Origin: Vulcanimicrobiota bacterium
GTDB taxonomy: Bacteria; Vulcanimicrobiota; Vulcanimicrobiia; Vulcanimicrobiales; Vulcanimicrobiaceae
DNA length: 58,290 nucleotides
Assembly: GCA_027459845.1 (NCBI GenBank)
Contig: DAIDGS010000198.1
Location: forward strand, 1-58,290
Reading direction: 5' to 3'
Part shown: positions 49,696 to 57,923 of the stretch, piece by piece
Layout: every line of letters begins with the position of its first letter
Numbering within the stretch: position 1 is the first letter of the stretch
Notes under the pieces: model-generated
What the model was told of the DNA's origin: nothing
Database searches by the model: none
Seen by the model: only the letters and a program-made list of their open reading frames with translations
Program-made: the position numbers and the translations under genes

Positions 49696-50952
49696 ATGCC
49701 TGAAGCGACGACGCTGAGCAACGGTCTGCGGGTGCTCACCGAGTCGATGCCGGCCGTGCGCTCGGCCAGCATCGGCATCTGGGCCGACGTGGGCTCCGCG
49801 CTGGAAGCTCCCGCGCAGCGCGGCATTTCGCACCTCGTCGAGCACATGCTCTTCAAGGGAACGACGCGGCGAACCGCGCGCGAAATCGCCGAGAGCATGG
49901 ACGGCGTGGGCGGCAATCTCAACGCGTTTACCGATAAAGAGGCGACCTGCTACTACGCCAAGGTCATCGATCGGCACGTCCCACTGGCGCTCGACGTGCT
50001 GGCCGACATGTTTCTGCACTCGACCTTCGATCCGAACGAGCTCGCCAAGGAGCAGAACGTGGTGCTCGAAGAGATCAAGATGTACGAGGACTCGCCCGAC
50101 GAGTTGATCCACGATCTCTTCCTGCAAACGCTGTGGAAGGGATCGAGCCTGGGCGATCCCACGATCGGATTTGCCGAGAGCATCGTCGGGGTGACGCCCG
50201 ACGATCTGCGCGCGCACATGCGGGCGCACTACGCGCCCAACTCGGTGCTCGTCACTGCCGCCGGGAACGTCGACCACGCGCAGTTCGTTGCAGAGGTCGC
50301 GCGGCAGTTCGCGGGCTTCACCGGTGCGGTCTCGTTGCCGCCGCCGGAGGCTCCGAGCGCGCATCCGGCGACGTTCGTGCGCCAGAAGGATAGCGAGCAG
50401 GCGTACGTCGTGGTGGGAAGCCAAGGACTGTCGGCGCGCGACGAACGGCGCTACGCGCTCTCGGTGCTCGATACCGTCCTGGGCGGCGGCATGTCGAGCC
50501 GGCTCTTCCAGGAGATTCGAGAGAAGCGCGGGCTGGTATATACCGTCTACTCGTTTCAGGCCGCCTATCGCGCGGCGGGGCTCTTCGGGGTGTACGCCGG
50601 AACCTCGCCGGAGAAAGTGCAGGCGTGCATCGATGTGATCGCCGAGCAGTTTCGCGCGATAGCCGCCGAGCCGGTCGGTGCGGCCGAACTGCAGTTGGCC
50701 AAAGAGCACCTCAAGGGCAACCTGACGCTGGCGCTCGAGTCGTCGTCGAGCCGAATGATCCGGCTCGGCCGCAACGAGCTGGCCTTCGGGCGTCAGATCG
50801 GCGCCGAAGAAGTCGAGGCGCGCATCGACGCCGTCACCGCCGCCGACGTCCAGAGCTTGGCGGCCGAGTTGCTGGCTCCGGAGGCGCTCGGTCTGTGCGT
50901 CATCGGTCCGGTCGACGAACGGGCGATCGCGTGGAACGGGCATGCCGCATAG
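49696..50952 (+). CDS. M16-family zinc metallopeptidase (processing peptidase-like)
   Basis: This 418-aa enzyme has the inverted zinc motif H46-L-V-E49-H50 in 'RGISHLVEHMLFKGT', and a distal Glu ligand in 'KEQNVVLEEIKMYEDSPDEL'. The second, inactive half carries 'RLFQEIREKRGLVYTVYSFQ', typical of PqqL/YmxG/mitochondrial-processing-peptidase-like proteins. There is no signal peptide, so it acts in the cytoplasm. Bacterial single-gene M16 proteins such as YmxG-type often lie near envelope or polynucleotide phosphorylase genes; here it overlaps an Amj flippase gene by 11 nt. Substrate unknown. Confidence 0.94.
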   Translation: MPEATTLSNGLRVLTESMPAVRSASIGIWADVGSALEAPAQRGISHLVEHMLFKGTTRRTAREIAESMDGVGGNLNAFTDKEATCYYAKVIDRHVPLALDVLADMFLHSTFDPNELAKEQNVVLEEIKMYEDSPDELIHDLFLQTLWKGSSLGDPTIGFAESIVGVTPDDLRAHMRAHYAPNSVLVTAAGNVDHAQFVAEVARQFAGFTGAVSLPPPEAPSAHPATFVRQKDSEQAYVVVGSQGLSARDERRYALSVLDTVLGGGMSSRLFQEIREKRGLVYTVYSFQAAYRAAGLFGVYAGTSPEKVQACIDVIAEQFRAIAAEPVGAAELQLAKEHLKGNLTLALESSSSRMIRLGRNELAFGRQIGAEEVEARIDAVTAADVQSLAAELLAPEALGLCVIGPVDERAIAWNGHAA

Positions 50953-51844
50953 CGCGAGCGCGCTACCCGCGTTCTGGACGTGGCAGTTGGTGGTGGCGCT
51001 GCTCGTCAACGCCGTCGTGCAGGCGATCCAGATCGGGGCCTACGCCGCTCGCTTAGCCGGCGTTCGCACCGGCCGTATCGCCACCTCGATCTCGCTCTTC
51101 AACCTGTTCGTCACTGCCAGCCGGCTTGCGACCCTGGTCTATACGCTGATGCTGGGGCCGATCTCCGATGCCGCCGGAAACGCGATCAAGCATCTGTCGC
51201 CGCTGGCCGCCCACGGGAACGCCCATGCGGCAGTCGCGGTTGGGCTCGTGCAGCAAACGTTCGCCTGGCAACTGCGTGCAATCATCGTTGCCGGTACCGT
51301 CGGGACGGCGATCGGCGCGCTCCTGTTGCCGATGTTCACGTACCTCTACGAGCGCGGCGTGCGCTCGTTCGAGCGCACCAAGTCGCTGCCGCATTCGATC
51401 GTGCGCATGCTCGACTTTCGCGTGGTCGGCAGCGTGCTCGGGCGCATCCGTATCCCGCACTACTCGGAAGTGTTCGCGTTCTCGCCGCGCGGCATCCCGC
51501 GTCGGCTGCTGATCTTCAACGTCGTGGTGACCGGCGTGTACGCGATCGGCGTGGTGGCCGCGTATTACGCCAGCATCCTGGACGTAAACGTGGCTCGGAC
51601 GGCCATCGGGATTTCCGGCATCATCAACGGGATCGGCACCGTCGCCTTTACGTTCTTCGTCGACCCGACCTCCTCGATCATCGTCGATGAAGCGGTCAAA
51701 GGGGAGCGGCCGCATGCCGACGTGAAGTCGATGGTGTTCTACTTGGCGGCAACGGCGATTCTGGGCTGGGTGCTTTCGCAGTTGCTGCTGTGGCCCGCGG
51801 CCGAAGTCATCAAAATCGTCGCGCACCTGGTCAATCGGGGGTAG
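50942..51844 (+). CDS. amj: Amj-family lipid II flippase
   Basis: A 300-aa polytopic membrane protein (about six or seven TM segments). The N-terminal part matches the DUF2837/Amj pattern: 'AIQIGAYAARLAGVRTGRIA', 'TSISLFNLFVTASRLATLVY' and 'IIVAGTVGTAIGALLLPMFT'. The C-terminal half has 'RRLLIFNVVVTGVYAIGVVA' and 'GTVAFTFFVDPTSSIIVDEA'. Amj was described in Bacillus subtilis as an alternative to MurJ that flips lipid II across the cytoplasmic membrane. It overlaps the M16 peptidase gene, and a lipoprotein gene follows 2 nt after the stop. MurJ cannot be checked from this window. Confidence 0.88.
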   Translation: MPHSASALPAFWTWQLVVALLVNAVVQAIQIGAYAARLAGVRTGRIATSISLFNLFVTASRLATLVYTLMLGPISDAAGNAIKHLSPLAAHGNAHAAVAVGLVQQTFAWQLRAIIVAGTVGTAIGALLLPMFTYLYERGVRSFERTKSLPHSIVRMLDFRVVGSVLGRIRIPHYSEVFAFSPRGIPRRLLIFNVVVTGVYAIGVVAAYYASILDVNVARTAIGISGIINGIGTVAFTFFVDPTSSIIVDEAVKGERPHADVKSMVFYLAATAILGWVLSQLLLWPAAEVIKIVAHLVNRG

Positions 51845-51846
51845 AG

Positions 51847-52497
51847 ATGAAGGGACGACAAGCGCTCGTCGCAGCGGTCGTCGCGCTCGTGCTGAGCGGT
51901 TGTGCCGGACCGATCCGCAACTGGATCGTGGCGACGCGCATCCATCAGGGAGCGGTTGCGCTGGCGCGCGGGAACGTGCGCGACGCCGAGCTGGCCTATC
52001 GCCTCGCGCTTCGGGTCGATCCCAAAGACCCACGCGCGCGGGCCGGGTACGTGCGGGCATCGGCCGACCTCGCGCAAAAGATGTACGCGCAGGCTGCGTT
52101 CGAAGACGCCCTCGCAACCATTCGAGGCGGCTTGAAGGTCGATCCGCAAAGCGTCCGACTCGCGGGGCTAAAAAGCGAAATCGAGAACGCCAAGCTCAAG
52201 CGCGCAATCGTGATCTCGAACTATCCGACGTATCGCGCCGCGGGCGTGGAGATCGCGCGGGCGTATGCAGCGCTCGACACCGAGAACAAGCTGGTGCGCT
52301 TGAGCCTCAAACGCTTCAACTATACCTTTGACGCGAGCGACCTCACCTTGGCGATCAAACGGAGCTACATCATGCAACTCGATCTGGAGCGGGCGACGAA
52401 TCACTTGATCGCGTACCGGCAGGTCGTGACCTCTGGGGTTCCGGAGACCGCGCCCGAGGCCGGCACGCGCACCACGTCGCTGTTGCCGCTGCCATGA
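51847..52497 (+). CDS. TPR-containing lipoprotein
   Basis: A 216-aa protein beginning 'MKGRQALVAAVVALVLSGCA' with lipobox LSGC at residues 16-19. The mature protein has TPR-like helical pairs ('HQGAVALARGNVRDAELAYR', 'ASADLAQKMYAQAAFEDALA') and a C-terminal helical region. It is likely lipid-anchored in the periplasm and acts as a scaffold. It starts 2 nt after amj and ends in an ATGA overlap with the next membrane-protein gene, consistent with one operon. Function unknown. Confidence 0.8.
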   Translation: MKGRQALVAAVVALVLSGCAGPIRNWIVATRIHQGAVALARGNVRDAELAYRLALRVDPKDPRARAGYVRASADLAQKMYAQAAFEDALATIRGGLKVDPQSVRLAGLKSEIENAKLKRAIVISNYPTYRAAGVEIARAYAALDTENKLVRLSLKRFNYTFDASDLTLAIKRSYIMQLDLERATNHLIAYRQVVTSGVPETAPEAGTRTTSLLPLP

Positions 52498-53276
52498 CCG
52501 CAATGCTCGAAACCCTCCCCGTCTGGCTGGCTGGCGCGGTCGTCATCGGGGGCTTCGTGGGGATGACGATGCTGATCGGCGCCGCGATCCATCGACTGGC
52601 CGGGCGCGAGGTGCGGCGCCGGCACAACGATTTGGCAGGCTTCATCTTGGCAGTGGTCGGCGTCATCTATGCGGTGCTGCTGGCGTTCGTCGCGGTCGGC
52701 GTGTGGGAGCGCTTCGATCAGGCCGAGGTGCGGGTCTCGGCCGAGGCGAGCTCGCTCAGCCTCGTCTATCGCGATGCGGGTGATTTTCCGCAGTCGAAGG
52801 CGCTGCGCGCGGCGCTGCGCGGGTACATTCACCTGGTGGTCGATCGCGAGTGGCCGGCCATGCAGGAGGGCCGCGAGTCGCTGCGCGCCGAGCGCGCGAC
52901 CTTCCGCATCGATGCCCTGCTCCGCACCATTCCGGTGCGGACGCTCGCCCAAGCCAACGTTCAAGCGCGGATGCTGCAGGCGTTCGACCGCTCGCTGATG
53001 GAGCGTTCAGCGCGCCTCTCAATCGGCCTGAGCGGCATCAATCAACTGCTGTGGGTGGTGATCGTCGTGGGCGGGTTCATCACCGTCGGGTTCACGTATC
53101 TCTTCGGCTTTGAAGAGCTGCGCCTCGAGATCATGATGAACGGTACGCTCGCGCTGCTGATCGGTTTGGTGCTCTTTCTGATGATCTCGCTCGACTTTCC
53201 GTTTCGCGGTGGGGTCACGGTCGAGCCGACCGCCTTCGAAAAGGCGCTCGCGGTGTTCCGCGCCATCGGGCGCTAA
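52494..53276 (+). CDS. DUF4239 (bestrophin-like) membrane protein
   Basis: A 260-aa protein with two N-terminal TM segments ('LAGAVVIGGFVGMTMLIGAA' and the one starting 'NDLAGFILAVVGVIYAVLLA'), a soluble helical middle ('VRVSAEASSLSLVYRDAGDF') and two C-terminal TM segments ('LLWVVIVVGGFITVGFTYLF', 'NGTLALLIGLVLFLMISLDF'), ending in 'PFRGGVTVEPTAFEKALAVF'. This layout is typical of DUF4239, a family related to bestrophin-like channels; the transported ion or role is not known. ATG overlaps the stop of the lipoprotein gene; its own end overlaps the convergent GT-C gene by 4 nt. Confidence 0.82.
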   Translation: MTAMLETLPVWLAGAVVIGGFVGMTMLIGAAIHRLAGREVRRRHNDLAGFILAVVGVIYAVLLAFVAVGVWERFDQAEVRVSAEASSLSLVYRDAGDFPQSKALRAALRGYIHLVVDREWPAMQEGRESLRAERATFRIDALLRTIPVRTLAQANVQARMLQAFDRSLMERSARLSIGLSGINQLLWVVIVVGGFITVGFTYLFGFEELRLEIMMNGTLALLIGLVLFLMISLDFPFRGGVTVEPTAFEKALAVFRAIGR

Positions 53277-54943
53277 GCGCGCCGGTTGGGCGCCGCGCCG
53301 GCGGTGCAGACCCCGTGCCGGTCGAGGAACCGGCGGCCCTGCCCGCGCGCTTCAGCGCGGCGGAAGTTGCGCCAGAAGCGCCGATATCCGGCCACGCGAT
53401 CGCGCAGATCGGTATGGTAGACGGGCCAGCCGACCTGCCGGTCGACCAGTGGAAAACGCTGCAACCAGGCGCAGAGTTCGAGGTTGGCGTCGAGCCGGTT
53501 GGCCTCTACCGCAATGAAGTAACGCGCGCCCTTGCGGATGGCGCTCTCTTCGTCGAACGGCGTCCAGAGTTTGGCATCTTCCTCCCAGCCGAAACGGTCG
53601 ACGTAGTACTGCAGATCGGGCCCGTAGTGCCCGATCACGACCAGCGTTCGGCGCGGCAGCAGCCGATCGAGCGCGCGCGCGCCGCGGTACGCACCGTGGC
53701 TGTAGTGGTAGTAGGGCGCGACGGCGGCGCGGCCCTGGCCGACCATTGCCAGCGCGACGACGACCGGCAGGGCCAGCAACGCGCGGCGCGGCGCCGGCGC
53801 GTCCACCGCGCCGCGAACGGCGGCGACGAAACGGCAGAGTACGGCGCCGACCGCCAGCGCCGCCATTGGGAGCAGCAGTAAGAGGTAATAGTCGACGCGC
53901 TCGACGGTGACCACGACGTAGGCGTACAGCGCGCCGCCGATCAGCCACGCCCAGAGCAGCGTCGTGCTGCGCGTACGGGTGCTCGGCAGCAGGGCGAAAC
54001 CGACCGCGGTGAGGAGGAGCCCGATCGGCCCGAGCATGGTGGCGCGCAGCATGTCGAAGACCGTGCGTAGTTGCTGCGCCTTGAGGGCAAAACCGGCCGG
54101 GGTGGTGAGGGCGGCCCGCAGTGCCGGCAGCACGTGCAACTGCGTGATGCCGCTGGCCCAGTGCCACTCGGCATAGGATGCGACCCGGCGATCGTAGATC
54201 CACAGGATCAGCAACGGGACTGCGAGCAGCACGAGCGCAGCGGTCGGCCGCGTCGCGTGCCCGGCGCGGCGGCGCTCCCACAGCAACCCCAGGACGACCA
54301 GAAGGCCGGCGACCGAGACGGGTTTGGCCAGATAGGCGAACGTCAACAGGGCGGTCGTGCGCGCGAGCGCACGTGGCGCCAGCGTGGGGTCTTCCAGGAG
54401 CAGCCGGGCGACGGCGTAGAGTGCGGCGGTCAGGAAGAAGACCATCGCGCCGTCGGGGGTAAAGGTGCGGCCGTAGTAGAGCGCGCCGGGGAAGACTGCA
54501 TAGGCAAAGGCTGCGCTCAAGCCCGCCAGCCGGCTCGCGAAGAGCCAGCGGCCGAAGGCCGCCAGCACCACAATCGTTCCCAGACTAAACGCGATCGCGA
54601 TCAGCCGCCCAAAGATCGGATGGACGCCAAAGAACTTGTAGAGCGTCGCCGCAAGGAAGGGTAGGATTTGGAGTTCGAGCTCGACGTAGTGCGGTGGCGC
54701 GCCGTTGTAGGTCGTCTGCGGGTACATGATGTCGTAGCGCAGGCGCGCAAAGTTTCGGGCGATGCTGGCGGTATCGCCCTGCCGCCAACCGGGGTGATCG
54801 AGAATCGGGTCGTGCAGCCCGTGCAGCCGCAGGCCAAGAGCCAGCAGCAGAATCGCACACAGAGCATAGGGCCAGAGGCGCGCGCCGTAACCGTGCGAGT
54901 CCGGCGGCGCTACGGCCGGCGCCGAGGGTGCGTTCGTCTGCAT
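53273..54943 (-). CDS. GT-C membrane glycosyltransferase, PMT/ArnT-like
   Basis: A 556-aa protein with about 11-12 TM segments. The first periplasmic loop has the expected acidic motif near 'HDPILDHPGWRQGDTASIAR' (D residues for lipid-linked donor and metal), followed by 'TTYNGAPPHYVELELQILPF' and 'YGRTFTPDGAMVFFLTAALY'. The C-terminal domain is soluble ('LVVIGHYGPDLQYYVDRFGW'). Such enzymes transfer sugars from polyprenyl-phosphate donors on the outer face of the membrane. It is third in a minus-strand run after PIG-V-like and GtrA-like genes; the acceptor is unknown. Confidence 0.85.
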   Translation of the reverse strand: MQTNAPSAPAVAPPDSHGYGARLWPYALCAILLLALGLRLHGLHDPILDHPGWRQGDTASIARNFARLRYDIMYPQTTYNGAPPHYVELELQILPFLAATLYKFFGVHPIFGRLIAIAFSLGTIVVLAAFGRWLFASRLAGLSAAFAYAVFPGALYYGRTFTPDGAMVFFLTAALYAVARLLLEDPTLAPRALARTTALLTFAYLAKPVSVAGLLVVLGLLWERRRAGHATRPTAALVLLAVPLLILWIYDRRVASYAEWHWASGITQLHVLPALRAALTTPAGFALKAQQLRTVFDMLRATMLGPIGLLLTAVGFALLPSTRTRSTTLLWAWLIGGALYAYVVVTVERVDYYLLLLLPMAALAVGAVLCRFVAAVRGAVDAPAPRRALLALPVVVALAMVGQGRAAVAPYYHYSHGAYRGARALDRLLPRRTLVVIGHYGPDLQYYVDRFGWEEDAKLWTPFDEESAIRKGARYFIAVEANRLDANLELCAWLQRFPLVDRQVGWPVYHTDLRDRVAGYRRFWRNFRRAEARGQGRRFLDRHGVCTAGAAPNRRA

Positions 54944-54950
54944 CGATGCG

Positions 54951-55361
54951 TCAGTTGAGGTGCTTGAACGTCCAGTATTTGTTCATGAAGAAGTTGATGA
55001 AGACGCCCGCCACGGTTGCGACGAACCACGTGGTGGTAAAGTGATCGAAACGGTAGTGGTCGGCCAGTGCAAAGACGACCTTTCCGAGAATGAGCGCCGT
55101 GGCGGAGACGGCCAAAAACTGCAGCCCTTCGATTACCGGGTTGCGTTGCGAGCGGAACGTCCAAATCCGATTGAGCGCGTAGTTCGAGACGCCACCGACC
55201 ATGAACCCGATCGCGAAGTCCGTGAATCCGGAGAGGTGCGTGGTCCGCTGCAGTGCGTGCGCGACCAGGAAGTTGACGATGAATCCGGACGCACCGACGA
55301 CCGCAAACTTCAGAAACTGCCGGACGCCACGGCGCTTGTGGAGCCCGCCGAACGACGGCAT
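54951..55361 (-). CDS. GtrA-like membrane protein
   Basis: A 136-aa protein from ATG 55361, which is 2 nt after the stop of the upstream gene. Four TM segments are visible: 'FLKFAVVGASGFIVNFLVAH', 'TDFAIGFMVGGVSNYALNRI', 'LQFLAVSATALILGKVVFAL' and 'TTWFVATVAGVFINFFMNKY', ending in the family hallmark 'NKYWTFKHLN'. GtrA proteins move or present undecaprenyl-phosphate-linked sugars across the membrane for later transfer. Its place between two GT-C genes fits a flippase-plus-transferases unit. Confidence 0.92.
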   Translation of the reverse strand: MPSFGGLHKRRGVRQFLKFAVVGASGFIVNFLVAHALQRTTHLSGFTDFAIGFMVGGVSNYALNRIWTFRSQRNPVIEGLQFLAVSATALILGKVVFALADHYRFDHFTTTWFVATVAGVFINFFMNKYWTFKHLN

Positions 55362-55363
55362 TC

Positions 55364-56878
55364 CTACGCCACCCAGTACCAGTCGGCAAACAACACGGTA
55401 AATAACCCCAGCAGCGGCAGCGAGAAGGCGAGTATCACGTTGTTGACCCAGGGGCGCTCGCCCCAGCGTCCCAGAATGGCGAACATCGGAAAGAGCACCA
55501 GCGCGAAACGCGGCATCGACATCAGGCTCGAGGTCGAGATCGGGACGAGGATCGAGAGGCCCATATACGCGATGTACGGCGGCCGCAACGACTTCCAACC
55601 GCCGATCAGGACCCCGATCATCAGCGCCGTAAAGGCGAGTTCGAGCGATTGGTTGGCGATGGTCTGGGCCGAGGTCGCGTGGACGATCTTCGCGATTGAG
55701 TTGACGATGCTCACCCACGGCATCGCCAGGTGGCGATGCCAGTGGATCTGCACGTGCGAGAAGTAGAGCGGGTCGGCACGTAGCACCCAAAGGTAGGCCA
55801 TGTAGACGAACAGGCCGCAGGGGATGAGCGCGGCGCCGAGCAGGCCGAACAGACCGCGCTTGGGGGCGGTGCGGTAGACGAGATACCATTCGATCGCGAA
55901 GGGGATCGCGAGCAGGACGCCTTCGACGCGCGTCATCGCGGCGAAGCAGCCGATCGCCCCGGCCAGCCACCAGCGGTGCTGGCGGAGGTAGTAGAACGAA
56001 GCTACCGTGAGCGTGAAGAATAACGACTCGGTGTAGACGGCCGAGAAAAATACGGCGGTGGGAAAGATCGACACGTAGAAGATCGCGCGCCGGGCGACCG
56101 GGCGGTCGAACTCGCGCTCGAGGAGTTTATAGAGGAAGAGCAACCCGAAGAAGAAGCAGGCGTTGGAGATCAGCAGGCCCGCGATCAAGTGATTCCCAAC
56201 CAGGGTTCCGAGAATCCGGATCAACAGCGGATAGAGTGGGAAGAACGCCATGTCGGTGCCTTGGTAGCCGTGCGTGGCGATGTTGAGATAGTGGACGGCG
56301 TCCCAGCGACCCCAGACGGCGAGTAAGAGGTGCGACGACTCTTGCACGTGTGTCCCGGGGCGCTGCCCGACGATGACCGCGGCCAACTCGGCGATCACGA
56401 CGATCGCTGCTCGCGTCGCGGCAAAGTCGATGAGCACCTCGCGTACGGTGCGATTGAAGCGCGCCGCAATCAGCACCTTGAGGACGCAAAACAGCGCGGC
56501 CGCGAGCACGAAGATGCGCGAGCCGTGCGTCAGTTGCAGCGGGAGCGAAAAGGTGAGCCACAGGAGCAGAAACGGCGCCCAGGTCCACGCGTCGTAGGCG
56601 AGCGAACGCGCCAGCGTGATCCCGCCGCGCCGCGAAAAGTAACGGGCGTAGGCGATCCAGCTGCCCAGCGCCCCAACGCCGCCCAGCGCGACGCACGCCA
56701 GCAACTGAAGGTTGCCGCCGGCCTGACGCGGCAGCAGTACGCCGTACCATGCAAAGAACCCGAGGGTGAGCCCGGCCGCCAGTACGACCGCGCGCGCCGG
56801 CCAGCCGGAGGCCAGCACGTCGCCGTAGCGGGACGCGCGCGAATGCGGCCGGTGAGGGAGTTGGGCGGTGAGAGACAC
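55364..56878 (-). CDS. GT-C glycosyltransferase of the PIG-V/mannosyltransferase type
   Basis: A 504-aa protein with about ten TM segments. The luminal/periplasmic catalytic motif is 'WGRWDAVHYLNIATHGYQGT' (Trp-Asp), followed by 'DMAFFPLYPLLIRILGTLVG' and 'NHLIAGLLISNACFFFGLLF'; 'IFYVSIFPTAVFFSAVYTES' and 'GCFAAMTRVEGVLLAIPFAI' also match PIG-V. It would add mannose or another sugar from a lipid-linked donor. It heads the minus-strand run with GtrA-like and a second GT-C gene; divergent from glpX with only 56 nt between. Confidence 0.88.
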   Translation of the reverse strand: MSLTAQLPHRPHSRASRYGDVLASGWPARAVVLAAGLTLGFFAWYGVLLPRQAGGNLQLLACVALGGVGALGSWIAYARYFSRRGGITLARSLAYDAWTWAPFLLLWLTFSLPLQLTHGSRIFVLAAALFCVLKVLIAARFNRTVREVLIDFAATRAAIVVIAELAAVIVGQRPGTHVQESSHLLLAVWGRWDAVHYLNIATHGYQGTDMAFFPLYPLLIRILGTLVGNHLIAGLLISNACFFFGLLFLYKLLEREFDRPVARRAIFYVSIFPTAVFFSAVYTESLFFTLTVASFYYLRQHRWWLAGAIGCFAAMTRVEGVLLAIPFAIEWYLVYRTAPKRGLFGLLGAALIPCGLFVYMAYLWVLRADPLYFSHVQIHWHRHLAMPWVSIVNSIAKIVHATSAQTIANQSLELAFTALMIGVLIGGWKSLRPPYIAYMGLSILVPISTSSLMSMPRFALVLFPMFAILGRWGERPWVNNVILAFSLPLLGLFTVLFADWYWVA

Positions 56879-56934
56879 GGAGTGCGCACTCTTTTAACAG
56901 GAAATACGGTCCTTCCCTTTGTAGCCAGGGGGCC

Positions 56935-57918
56935 ATGACACGCCCCTCGACCGCACTGCTGCGCACGCACCCGGTCCATTCGCTCGATTTCGTCAAAGTG
57001 ACCGAGGCCGCGGCGCTGGCCGCGTCGCGCTGGATGGGGCGCGGCGAACGCGACGCTGCCGACGGTGCGGCCGTCGAAAAGATGCGTGAGTCGCTTGGCG
57101 AGATGGAGATCGCGGGGCGCATCGTGATCGGCGAGGGCGAGCGCGACCAAGCGCCGATGCTCTTCATCGGCGAGGAAGTCGGGCAGGGTGGCGAGGAGGT
57201 CGACATCGCGGTCGATCCGGTCGAAGGCACCAACCTCGTCGCCAACGGTTTGCCGAACTCGATTGCCGTCATGGCGATTTCGGAGCGGGGCGGGCTCCTG
57301 CACGCGCCGGACTCCTACATGAAGAAGCTCGCGGTCGGCCCCAAGGCCGCCCCGTACGTGCACATCGACGCGCCGGTACGTGAGAATCTCGAAGCGGTCG
57401 CCAACGCACTCGAGAAACCGATCAACGACGTTTGCGTGGTGATTCTGGACCGCCCACGGCATGCCGACCTGATCGCGGAGGTGCGGGAGGCGGGCGCGCG
57501 CATCCGGCTGATCTCCGACGGCGACGTCGACGCCTGTATCGCCACCGCGATCGATTCGACCGGGATCCACGTCGCGATGGGGACCGGCGGCGCACCCGAA
57601 GGCGTGCTGGCAGCGGCGGCCATCAAGTGTTTGGGCGGCAACTTTATGGGCCGCCTTCAGCCGCGCAGCCGCGAAGAGGCCGAGCGGGCCGTCGCGATGG
57701 GATTCGGCGATCTCGAACGCGTGCTCTCCATCGACGACTTGGTCAAGAGCAATAACGTGATCTTCAGCGCCACCGGAATCACCGACGGCGATCTCGTCCA
57801 CGGCGTACGCTTCTACGGAAATCAGGCGCGCACGCAGTCGATCCTGGTGCATTCGAACGGAACCGTCCGCTTCATCGAGTCGATTCACCGGCTCGGCGCG
57901 CGTCCGAGCGCGCGCTAG
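56935..57918 (+). CDS. glpX: Fructose-1,6-bisphosphatase, class II (GlpX)
   Basis: A 327-aa enzyme. Key stretches are 'MEIAGRIVIGEGERDQAPML' (metal-binding Glu), 'EVDIAVDPVEGTNLVANGLP' (DPVEGT phosphatase signature), 'PNSIAVMAISERGGLLHAPD' and 'GTGGAPEGVLAAAAIKCLGG'. It removes the 1-phosphate of fructose-1,6-bisphosphate in gluconeogenesis; some members also act on sedoheptulose-1,7-bisphosphate. A GGGGG-rich SD precedes ATG 56935. A flavoprotein gene begins 5 nt after its stop. Confidence 0.96.
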   Translation: MTRPSTALLRTHPVHSLDFVKVTEAAALAASRWMGRGERDAADGAAVEKMRESLGEMEIAGRIVIGEGERDQAPMLFIGEEVGQGGEEVDIAVDPVEGTNLVANGLPNSIAVMAISERGGLLHAPDSYMKKLAVGPKAAPYVHIDAPVRENLEAVANALEKPINDVCVVILDRPRHADLIAEVREAGARIRLISDGDVDACIATAIDSTGIHVAMGTGGAPEGVLAAAAIKCLGGNFMGRLQPRSREEAERAVAMGFGDLERVLSIDDLVKSNNVIFSATGITDGDLVHGVRFYGNQARTQSILVHSNGTVRFIESIHRLGARPSAR

Positions 57919-57923
57919 CGCAC

